Shown: in pieces, positions 25,698-34,616 of the stretch | How positions within the stretch are numbered: the first letter of the stretch is position 1 | Layout of the letters: each line of letters opens with the position of its first letter | Origin: Anaeramoeba flamelloides | Lineage: Eukaryota > Metamonada > Anaeramoebidae | Direction of reading: 5' to 3' | NCBI GenBank assembly: GCA_027625915.1 | Contig: JANTQA010000021.1 | Coordinates: forward strand, 1,116,001-1,180,000 | DNA length: 64,000 nt | Translations under genes and position numbers: made by a program | The notes under the pieces: model-generated | The model's database searches: none | What the model saw: only the letters and a program-made list of their open reading frames with translations | What the model was told of the DNA's origin: nothing

Positions 25698-26098
25698 TAA
25701 TAATTCTTATATTTAAGAAAATTCAATTATTAATTTCGGTCTTTTAGAGTGGAGTGGTCAGGTGATGGTTTATTTTAATTCATGACAATAGGTGATTTTT
25801 TTTGAAAGTTGAATGAAAATTAGTATCTTTTTATTTTACTATGAAGATTAAAATTTTTCAAAACCCATTCCTGTAGCATTCCAATCCAAATTATAAAACC
25901 CAAAAACCAATAATTGAGTTTTAGGAGTTAAACAAAATAAAAAATTAACCAAGAAAATAAGCCAAATATTTGGTATTTGCCAATTGAAATACTGTTCAAA
26001 CAAACTAAAACAGAGTAAATACTACCTCCTTGAAAGTGTTGTTGGGAAATTCAATTCTTGAAGAAACAAAAAGAATCAGAACTCAACATAAAAACTAA

Positions 26099-26362
26099 GA
26101 GAAAAACTCTACTTCTTTTGTTGGAATTGTTCTAATTAATGAAGATACAAGAAACAATTCAATTAACCCAATTCTCAAAACTCATCGACAAGGCGATCTT
26201 CAAAAGGTTAGAGTTGTTTGTCATGAGGGCTCGAAAGGATCTTCTATTTTTTCGGCAAGAAAATCGATAATGATTTTTCAATTTCATTCTTATGTTTCTA
26301 AACAAGGTGTTTCGAGTTCACCTATCTCAAAATTTCAAATTCTTCATTTCAAAAAAAATTGA
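26099..26362 (+). other. Coding-like open frame of 87 codons, unknown
   Basis: It is open from 26099 to the TGA at 26360-26362, with mixed codons (CTC, GGC, TCG, CGA) and varied composition: NSTSFVGIVLINEDTRNN, HRQGDLQKVRVVCHEG. It lacks an N-terminal ATG, so it would be an internal or terminal exon entered after CTAAG. The minus strand here also has coding-like pieces, including WYLNSSLFHPDPQE ending at a strong GTAAGT donor near 26575. The strand is therefore uncertain. No family is recognised. Confidence 0.3.
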
Positions 26363-26679
26363 CATAAAATAATTTTTTCATCCTAATTGGTGAATATTTC
26401 CATGAATATGAATTTACACACTAAAAAAGATTAGACAAAAAGGTCTTGAGACACACTTTTTGATTAATTTCAAATATAGTCCTTAACCTTTTGTGACCCT
26501 TACAAAAAGAAAAAGATAAAAAAGATTTCAAACTTTTCATCAGAAGAGTGTTTACCATTTTTTAAAGAAACTTACCTCTTGAGGATCAGGATGGAATAAT
26601 GAAGAATTTAAGTACCAAACTTTTTATTTTTTCTTATTTTTATTTCGAACTGCTTTAACTTTTCAAAGTTTCAAAACAA

Positions 26680-26950
26680 ATGTCCGAAGTTGATGTCGAA
26701 GAATTATTAGCGAACCCAATAAAAGAATTAATTGATTTAATTGAAAAGAACTTTGAAGAGATCTTTATTGCTCAAAGAATAAAACAAGCACTCAATAGAA
26801 TCTACCAAACAATAACAGATCGTAAATTTTTTTTTTTTTCCTTTTCTTTTTCTTTTTCTTTTTCTTCAAAAAAAATATTCACTTTTCACAATTTTTTTTT
26901 TGGAATCTTTTCCAAAATTCTTAAAAAATACATAATCTTTTTGCACAAAA

Positions 26951-26990
<40 letters not shown>

Positions 26991-27078
26991 AAAAGTGAAA
27001 CACAAGAAAAAGTTGTTTCAAAAAGAATTGTTTGAACACACCTTCCTAAAAAAAATTATTACTTTTTTTTCAAAATAA
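26680..27078 (+). CDS. Possible small helical protein, two exons, 64 residues
   Basis: Exon 1 (26680-26821) encodes MSEVDVEELLANPIKELIDL, then IEKNFEEIFIAQRIKQALNR. This is an acidic-then-basic amphipathic helix typical of real protein. A GTAAAT donor follows directly, and the DNA after it is poly(T), poly(CTTTTT) and a run of about 39 A. A reasonable second exon starts after CAAAAAG at 27026 and keeps the frame (QLFEHTFLKKIITFFSK, stop TAA at 27078). Exon 1 is well supported and the 3' end is not; other downstream exons are possible. No family is recognised. Confidence 0.5.
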
Positions 27079-27953
27079 CAAAGTTAATAAACATTTTTTC
27101 CATGAACTTTCCGAAATCCAATAACGTGTTTGAAGAAAAAAGTAAAATTGTGTTCTGTCAAAATGAAAATACTGAAAAAACTTGTTGAATTTTCTCTTTT
27201 GTCAACAAATTTTTTTTTTTAACTTTTTTCTTTTTTACTTTTCTTCTAAATTCTGAACTAATTTGAAAATTCTTTTATTTCTCTCCTTAAAGATCCCTGT
27301 GTGACTGAAATAAAAATCAAACTAATTAAAAACCCATAAGAAGTTACTGTATTGTAAATAAATTATCCTTAAATCAAGAAATAAAAAATGAAAATTTAAT
27401 GTACCAACAATTATTAATTTGCTTGAGTCCTTAGATTCCATTTTTTTGAACAAGGATCTGTTTTTGAATTGAACGAAAAAAAGTTATTAAAAAGTATTTC
27501 CAAAAACGCACCAATGTGTCTTAGAGCGAGCGGTTAATGTACTTTTTAAAATTTTCAAAAAGTAAGAAAAAACACTATGGGCAACAATATAAATACTTCA
27601 AAGACTTGTTCTGTAACTGTTATGAAAAAAGGTGGAATGAAAAAAAAAAGTGAGTTTTTTTGTTAATTTGAGAACATTAGTAAAGCCTGATCAAATTCAC
27701 CAATATTTTTCTTAATAAATTAATCAGAAATTAAAGCAAGATTGGAGTCTTTTACTTACCATGTCATGTCATCTCATTTTAGATTTTCTTAATTTAAATT
27801 TCATCAAGATTGACCAAATAGACAGTCTTAAAAATGAAAAATTCTTTATTTTTGATTTTAAAAGGCAAAGTATAAAATGAGTAAAAAAGTTCATTTTTTT
27901 TTTTTTTTTTGTTATTGAAAAGGGGTGACTCAACAAAATTACCTCCTGTTTGC
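27079..27953. other. AT-rich spacer
   Basis: No gene or RNA was recognised. A GC-richer patch, TTAGAGCGAGCGGTTAATG (27.52 kb), was checked for a tRNA fold and does not give one. Confidence 0.35.
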
Positions 27954-28440
27954 CGTTAGGTTTTTTTAAAATTGAGAAATAAAACGAAAATTGAGTTAAT
28001 TTTCGTTTAATTTCTCAAATTAAAAAAAAACCTAGGCACTTCACGTTAGGTTTTTTTTAATTTTTGAAATTTTCTTTTTATTTCTCAAATTCAAAAAAAA
28101 ACCGCTGTTATCTTTTACAGGACTCAAAAGAATTGAGTAAAATCTAAGATTTTTCTCCATTCTTTTGAATTCTGGAAAATCTAGGCACTCTACATCACTC
28201 CAGGACACTCTATGGCACTTCATGTTACGTTTTTTTTATTTTTTGAAATGTAAAGAAAATTTAATTTTCAATTCATTTCAAAAAATAAAAAAACTGTCGT
28301 TAGCTTTTCCAGAATTTAAAAGAATTAAGTAAATTTTTTGATTTTACTCAATTCTTTTTGAAGTCTGGAAAAGCTAGTCACTCTACGGCACTCTAGGTAC
28401 GCTACGGCACTTATCAGCACTTTCTGAAACTCTAAAATTG
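27954..28440. repeat. Cluster of five alternating stem-loops (alpha and beta types)
   Basis: Five imperfect palindromes lie head to tail: 27954-28034 (alpha), 28044-28101 (alpha), 28105-28182 (beta), 28222-28294 (alpha) and 28299-28377 (beta). Alpha arms are GTTAGGTTTTTTT / AAAAAAACCTAG enclosing TTTCTCAA-type arms. Beta arms are TTTTCCAGAATTTAAAAG / CTTTTGAATTCTGGAAAA. Between and after them run words such as CTAGGCACTCTAC, GACACTCTATGGCACTTC and ACGGCACTCTAGGTACGC. There is no open frame of note. Confidence 0.8.
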
Positions 28441-28604
28441 TATTTAAAGTTTTTTATCCTAGCTATAATTTAGGCAAGATTATATAACTCATAGCATATC
28501 TTTTCTTTAAAAAATGAATTGAAAAAAAATGATTTCTAAACAAAGACAAGAAAAAGAGAAAGAAAAGCAATAAATGAAAGAGAGTCTTAGGTTTTATTGG
28601 TAAG

Positions 28605-28630
28605 GATTAAGTGCTCATGAGCTCTTAATC
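28605..28630. repeat. 26-base near-perfect palindrome
   Basis: GATTAAGTGCTCATGAGCTC continuing to CTTAATC is self-complementary with one mismatched pair. It lies in non-coding DNA richer in G and C than its surroundings, so it could be the apical stem of a structured RNA or a protein-binding palindrome. No RNA family was matched. Confidence 0.5.
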
Positions 28631-29014
28631 TGTTAAAGAGAGAGTTTTGAAGTGACTAAATTTGTGACTCCTAATTCAAAGAGCAGTCAAAAGAACCTTT
28701 TAATTACAGTCATTAGAAGTATTTTAAACTCGATTTAGTTTTCTGAAAAAAATAAACGAGAGTAAAAAAATCATCATAAAAAAAGTAAAAACTTGATTGA
28801 AAAAGTTTTTTTTTCCCAAATGTTGAATGGGCTGGTGGTTGTTTCCTTTTTTGTTTGGAAATTTTTTTGGATCGCCACCATAATTTATATTAATAAAGAG
28901 ATCTAAATTTTTGAAAACTATAGATCAAATGAAATAGGCTGCTTTATGAATTTTTGATTTAGAACTTTATAGATGGGTTGAATCCATAAAGTGGTGAGTT
29001 TTTAAGAATAAGAA

Positions 29015-29287
29015 TTGGTTTTCGAAATTTTCTTTTCAGTTGCTATTTCTTTTTGTTTTTTTTTTTGCTTTACAAGTTTCCCAAATCTTGCTTTCGCAAA
29101 ATCCCAGTACAAGATACAGACTCGACAGCAAAAACCTAGTACACGTAACGACTTGACAGATTGTACGGAAAGTTCAATTCGGTTCACTTTGGTTGGTTTC
29201 AGATCACATTTGTTGGATTCAGTTCTCAACAGTTGCATAAGTCCAGTTCATTTCGTTTTAGATCTGATCACGAAAAAGTTTGGTTAG
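29015..29287 (+). other. GC-richer island with overlapping open frames
   Basis: About 270 bases stand out for normal base composition. The plus frame, from a TTG, reads a hydrophobic leader then LAFAKSQYKIQTRQQKPST and SPVHFVLDLITKKFG. The minus frame (29002-29238) is also open. Short quasi-repeats (GGTTCACTTTGG, GGTTTCAGATCAC, GGATTCAGTTC) occur. It could be a small secreted-protein exon, a non-coding RNA or a recent import. No family is recognised on either strand. Confidence 0.3.
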
Positions 29288-29329
29288 GTTAGTCATGACC
29301 AAGACTACCAATTATTCCCTAATAAAAAA

Positions 29330-29537
29330 ATTTTTTTAAAACATCTATATAACATTTTTATAACAAAATTTCCTTTTAAATGATGATTTTTTCAATATTT
29401 TTTGAAAAAAATATTCTTATAACAGGCTTATAACATGTTACAAATTTTATAACACACTTTATTACAAACATTTATGTTATAAAAGTTGTGATTATAAAAT
29501 TTTATAACACTTCAAATGTTTATAACACCTTTACAAC
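29330..29537. repeat. Degenerate TTATAACA-type repeats
   Basis: The word TATAACA or close relatives (TTATAACA, TTACAACA, TTAGAACA) recurs more than ten times in about 200 bases at uneven spacing, running directly into the start of the Lys-Glu-Pro frame. Confidence 0.7.
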
Positions 29538-30065
29538 ATGTTTAGAACATTTTATAAAAAAGTTTTTTTTATTAGTGTTATAATGATTTTTTATTCCTTT
29601 TGCCTCCCCCAAACACCTAAAAAACAAAAAGAGGAGGAACCCAAGGAACCCAAGGAACCCAAGGAACCCAAGGAACCCAAGGAACCCAAGGAACCCAAGG
29701 AACCCAAGGAACCCAAGGAACCCAAGGAACCCAAGGAACCCAAGGAACCCAAGGAACCCAAGGAACCCAAGGAACCCAAGGAACCCAAGGAACCCAAGGA
29801 ACCCAAGGAACCCAAGGAACCCAAGGAACCCAAGGAACCCAAGGAACCCAAGGAACCCAAGGAACCCAAGGAACCCAAGGAACCCAAGGAACCCAAGGAA
29901 CCCAAGGAACCCAAGGAACCCAAGGAACCCAAGGAACCCAAGGAACCCAAGGAACCCAAGGAACCCAAGGAACCCAAGGAACCCAAGGAACCCAAGGAAC
30001 CCAAGGAACCCAAGGAACCCAAGGAACCCAAGGAATCCAAGGAACCCAAAAACTTAAAAAGGTAA
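29538..30065 (+). CDS. Lys-Glu-Pro tandem-repeat protein with signal-like leader, 175 residues
   Basis: The frame starts [20 protein letters not shown] then FCLPQ, which resembles a signal peptide or anchor. It continues with an acidic junction (KKQKEEEP) and 43 consecutive KEP triplets, one KES, one KEP and the tail KNLKR. The DNA is a 9-bp satellite (AAGGAACCC) from about 29643 to 30047, with almost no variation, so the array expanded recently or is kept uniform. The opposite strand is equally open, reading (Ser-Leu-Gly)n, which weakens the coding claim. The upstream 200 bases are TATAACA-type repeats. A real product would be an extended, highly charged polyproline-like rod. The leader is the main argument for it being a gene. 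Confidence 0.45.
   Translation: MFRTFYKKVFFISVIMIFYSFCLPQTPKKQKEEEPKEPKEPKEPKEPKEPKEPKEPKEPKEPKEPKEPKEPKEPKEPKEPKEPKEPKEPKEPKEPKEPKEPKEPKEPKEPKEPKEPKEPKEPKEPKEPKEPKEPKEPKEPKEPKEPKEPKEPKEPKEPKEPKEPKESKEPKNLKR
29643..30047. repeat. 9-bp tandem array (AAGGAACCC), about 45 units
   Basis: The unit is repeated without interruption, with one C-to-T change near 30034. Its G+C content is far above that of the surroundings. Confidence 0.97.
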
Positions 30066-30404
30066 ATTTGAAAAAGGTAAAAAGAATAAAAAATAAAAAG
30101 GTTGTTTATTGTTGATTTATGTTCATTTTAGTTTGGTTAAAATGCAAATTTTAGTTATTTTACATTTTAATTTTATTAAAATTTTTTTGTTTCAAGTCTT
30201 AAATATGCTATTTAAATAAAAGAAATAATTTCCATTTTGAATTATTGGGTAAGAAACATATTTATTATCAAAAAAAGGTTTGTTATAGGCTTTTTTAAAA
30301 ATAAAATAATTTTAAATAAGAAAAATAAAATAAAAAAACAAAAAAAACGAGTAACCCAAACAACTCAAAAAAAGTGATTAGAAAAAAAAGTCAAAAGTAT
30401 TATA

Positions 30405-30944
30405 AACTAAAATTCCAAATTTTCCACACAGTTAAAACAGTTCAAAGAATCACAATAATACAATTTCATTTAAATTGGAAATAATTTTAATTTTTGAAAA
30501 ATATGAAAATCATTTTTTCATCTTTTAGTTTTTGTTTTCATTTCATTGTTTTGAATTAAGTAATTTGTTTCGTTGGATCAAATTTTTTTTCAATGATTGA
30601 TATTAGGCTCAAGTTGAGTTCTTCCAAAATATACGAACTCAAATAAAATTAGTTGATGGTCTCTAACCATTTGATCGATCAATAAATCCTAATAAAATAT
30701 CAACAAATTTACCAAGATGTATTTTTTTGTTTTGTTCTCTACAAAATTTTCAACACATCGATGATTTATTTGTATTGATAATTATTTATTTTTTGTTTTG
30801 TGAGAATTGTAATTTATAAACAATTGTTAACATTTCAATTAGTGAATTATTCTAATTTGTCATTTCTTTCTAGAATTGATTAAATAAGATTTTTTTTTTT
30901 CAAAAATTGAATTTTGGTGATGTTAAAAATTTTGAATTGGAGTT
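30405..30944 (-). mobile_element. MITE-2 copy 2 (540 bp)
   Basis: This is the reverse orientation of the 3128-3658 element, complete, with TA on both sides (30403-30404 and 30945-30946). Shared internal blocks include AACCATTTGATCGATCAATA and TAATTTATAAACAATTGTTA. It is non-coding. Confidence 0.85.
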
Positions 30945-31573
30945 TAGTTTTCTAAAATAAAATCGAAATAAGGAGTATAAAAAAAAAGATAAAGGAAGAA
31001 TAAAAAAAGAAGAATAAATAAAAAATAAAAATGAAAAGAGGTTATTGGGACTGCGATGGATTTGTGTGACTTATATAATACAAAAAAATTTATATTTCGT
31101 ATTTTTTTTCCTTATAACATGTTTGGCCAGGAAATATTTTATCGTAATGCCAAAAAAAAAGATTTTATCATTCGGGATCACAAAAAAATAAAAAATTTCA
31201 TTGCTCATTAAAAAACAATAACTATTTCGTTTTTTAAATGGATTGATTTTTTTAATTTTAATTTTCCAATTTCCTTCTTAGCTTATTTGTTTTTTTTTGT
31301 TCTTAGATCATTTATTTAAAAAATGAAATAAAAGGTTTTTAACAGCATTTTAAAAAAGTGTGAAAAATATCATATTTAATTTTTGATATCAAATATGAAT
31401 AAATTATAAAAAATTTCGCTATCCATAAAAAAATAAAAATAAAAAATCAAAAGTTCAATTTTTTATTTTATTTCTATTTCCAAAATAAGAATATAATATT
31501 TCAAAATTAATTTATCTATCTATCAATTTATCTATTTCTTCATATAACTATTAACATAAAACCAAACATATAG

Positions 31574-32809
31574 CCGATCAAAAAGAAACAATCCATCGAA
31601 ACCTTCCACTTGTCAAAAAAGCACAATCCTTAAGGATCCATTTAAATGAATTCTTAAGAATTTTAAAAAAAACTGAAAAAAAAGAGGAATATGAAAATGT
31701 ACATGAAAAAGGAATACTACAAGTTTTTTTTGAAGAAAATTATAAAAGGATTTTTTTTTTTTCCAGTAGCTGTGATTCCACTTTATTTGTAAAAGAAGTT
31801 CAAGTAGAACTAAAAGCCGAAAAAAAAAAAAAATTTAATTTTGACGAAATTGATGGAGGATATGTCGATATCATTACATATAAAGAATTGATAAAAATCA
31901 AAAAAATTAACCCAAATATCAACTTTGATAAAAAAATCAAAATAAGTAATAGTCACGTTACCTCAAAATTTCTTCAAAAGCAATACAATTTAAGTATAAG
32001 AATTGCAAAGATTTTGTCTGATTTGGTTAATTCAATCAACACCATCGATCTAACAACTGTTTATACAAAAAATAAAAAGCAAAAAGATGATCCAAATTAT
32101 ACTATTGTTAATAAATTTGAAGATTTAATGTCCGAAAATGAAAATTACACACTTTTTGCTGAATCTTTATTCAATTTTTATTCAAAAAAAAACAAACCCC
32201 AGAATACTCTTGATCAAGAAATATTATATGATCTGAATCGAGATTATTATTCAATCAATTATTGGATACTTTTAAGAAAGCAACATGGTTCAAATAGATT
32301 AACAAGATACTGGAAAACATTTTCAAAAAAAGCACTTTTAAGTTGGGAAAGAGATTTTGAAAAAAAAGTTCGATCAATAATGAGTGAAAGGAAAATTTCT
32401 GATTTGATTAGAGATATTTTTACGAAAGATGGTAAAACTTTAAATATTATGTATAAAGATACTTTTTTAGAATTTACAACAAAACCATATAATTTCATTC
32501 GTTCTTATTTTTTATTAATTCAGAAACTTTTAAATTTAAAAACTGTTTATCAACAAAATTCAGAAAATTTAAATAAATTTATTACCATTGATGCTAGAAC
32601 AATCATTTCCAAAATAGATTTTAAATCTCAGAATAAGGATTATCTCAATTTAATTAAAGGTATAAATCTATTTTTTTTTTTTTTTTTATTTATTCTTTAT
32701 TTATCAATTTTTTTTTTTTTTTTTATTTATTCTTTTGAAAACATTTACTAAAACAGTTTCAAAATCTAAAAAAAAAAACATCGACACTCCACAATCTCCT
32801 TACAAATGA
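31574..32809 (+). CDS. Unknown protein, start exon not found, two exons seen
   Basis: The reading frame is open from an acceptor ending CATATAG (31573) to 32659, with donor GTATAA. A second exon runs 32757-32809 (VSKSKKKNIDTPQSPYK, stop TGA) after acceptor AAACAG. The phase matches across the 97-base intron. About 378 residues are visible: LPLVKKAQSLRIHLNEFLRI, VEVQVELKAE-like segments, IDGGYVDIITYKEL, INYWILLRKQHGSNRLTRYW, WERDFEKKVRSIMSERK and LNKFITIDARTIISKI. There is no Met in the first 150 codons, so the start lies in an upstream exon that I could not identify. Composition is Lys/Asn/Ile-rich and helical. The overall look recalls a large nuclear complex subunit, for example a Mediator-type protein, but no motif proves this. 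Confidence 0.6.
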
Positions 32810-32893
32810 GTATTCAATGAACATTTTATGAATGAATAAAAAAAAACATAAAATTTTCACAGTTTGGGATAATTAATTTGATGTTTCCTATGT

Positions 32894-32981
32894 CGTTGGT
32901 TTTTTTTTAATTAAAAAGAACGGAGAAAAATCTTTGGTTTTACTCAATTCTTTTGAATTCTGAAAAAAAAAACAGACACTA
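32894..32981. repeat. Stem-loop repeat, mixed alpha/beta copy
   Basis: CGTTGGTTTTTTTTTAATTA opens as an alpha arm. The second half (TTTTACTCAATTCTTTTGAA then TTCTG) is a beta arm, followed by AGACACTACC. It looks like a recombinant or decayed unit. Confidence 0.5.
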
Positions 32982-33589
32982 CCTCGCAGAGAAGAGCATA
33001 AATTAACAAATTTATTAATTAATCAAATGTTTTGAACTTTTTATTATTCCATTTTTGGTTAGCCTACGTTTTCTTACCACAAGTAATTTAATAAAAAATT
33101 CCTGACAAGAAAATGAATTTCATAATTTTTATTAATAAAATTAAATAACTTTTCTGTGTATTTTTTTCAACGAATAACCTATTTAAATAATTTTTTGTTA
33201 TCTAATAATTTTTGAAACTTTCTTTTTCCATTTGGTTCTGATAAATGTATATCTTTCACAATACCAAATAAAATGTTTCAAATTTTCATAATAACTTCAG
33301 TATAATAATCACATTGTTTACAATTTTTCTTTTTGTTTAACTGTCTTGTAATTTTTATTTATTTTCTATTACTTATGGATATCTAAACTTTGTTTCAGTC
33401 AATATCTAAAAAAAACCATTTTTTTCATTTATCAATTATTTTTTATAATTGACCCTTGAAGAACAAATAAGAAATAAGCAGAACAATACACATCAAAGAA
33501 TAGTTGATATCCGTCTCAAATAAAACTAATCAATCAATATATATTTTCTTAAAAATTGAAAAAACTCATTTTCTTAGGGAACACCCTCT

Positions 33590-33935
33590 TGAGAAAAACA
33601 ACAGTGTTCATTTTGATCTTCGAATTGGAGATCCAAATAAAATTCCAATAAAAATCAATATTATTATTTCTCTACAATCATTTTCACTGTTTCAGTAACA
33701 TTAGAATAACACGTTTTTACCTAGTTACTATCGATCTTGCAATAAAAAAAAATTTTTGCAATCGAATTAATTATCAAAAAAAAAAAAAAAGTAAAATGTG
33801 CAAAAATGTGAAAAAATGATTTCAATTTTGAAAATTTCAAAAATAAAATTTTATCTTCTAATATCCATTTATTCAAACCCTTTAAATACATGTAATTCGC
33901 TCCCATTACAACCGGGCCCCTTTGACTGGTAAATG
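33590..33935 (-). repeat. Segment duplicated at 23.90-24.23 kb
   Basis: The minus-strand sequence matches 23900-24230 in order, with moderate divergence. It starts within the last codons of the possible small gene at 33906-34111 and covers its 3' flank. Confidence 0.6.
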
Positions 33936-34111
33936 GTTTTTTTTAATACCTTGATAAAGGTTCGATACTCGGGAAGAGTAGGACTATATTTTAAATGTTA
34001 AATTGATTCTTAAAACAATTAATATTATGTTTGCTCAAATATATTTACCTTGAAGTTTTTTTCTGGATACCTTTTTGGCTGTGGTGTAACATTTTTTTTT
34101 ATATCAATCAT
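33906..34111 (-). CDS. Possible 46-residue protein, two exons
   Basis: Exon 1 runs 34049-34111 (MIDIKKNVTPQPKRYPEKNF, K) to a GTAAAT donor. Exon 2 runs 33906-33983 after acceptor AATATAG (SYSSRVSNLYQGIKKNHLPV, KGARL, TAA). Both junctions fit the signals used by MOB1 and the flavoprotein gene, and the G+C content rises in exon 2 (GGGGCCCGG). A second reading of the same exons from an ATG at about 34092 gives SPTLPEYRTFIKVLKKTIYQ in another frame, so the frame is not certain. No family is recognised. It lies upstream of, and divergent from, the SPRY gene. Confidence 0.35.
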
Positions 34112-34616
34112 CAAAAAGGATAAAATTTTTTAATTTTCAAAATTTTCTACAAAAAAAAAAATTGAAATAAAATATAAATCTCATGAATTTTGTTTTTTAT
34201 TGTTTATTATTTCGTAATCCCTAATTCTTTTTCACATAAAGATAAGATAATATAAGATTTCTCTTTCTCTATTTTTTTTTTTTTTTTTTGTGTTTGTACT
34301 TGAAAAGGGATTATAAAAAAAATACTTTATATTTCATAATGTACTTGTCTTATAATATATATTAACTTTTTGAATTCTCTCTATCGATGATTAAATTATT
34401 TCATATTTTAATTTCCAAAAAATAAAGAAAATAAATATAATTAAAAAAAAAAAAAAAATATTATTAACAAAATTTACATCCTATTCAATAAATAATATTA
34501 ATTTTTCTTTCAATCATTTGATAATTTTTATTCAATTTATTGAAAAATAAAATAAAAAAAAAAAAAAAACTTAAATAGGCAAAGAGCTTTTACTTATTGC
34601 AACAAACAAAAATGGG

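Noticed and set aside
27500-27560. tRNA-like patch with GAGCGAGCGGTTAATG
   Set aside because: No acceptor stem, anticodon arm or T-loop could be drawn.
28580-28700. Hammerhead-type ribozyme around the palindrome
   Set aside because: The required CTGATGA and GAAA core words are absent in the right order.
29591-30049. Minus-strand (Ser-Leu-Gly)n frame of 152 codons
   Set aside because: It is the mirror of the 9-bp satellite; any such array without a stop is open on both strands. It has no leader or start context.
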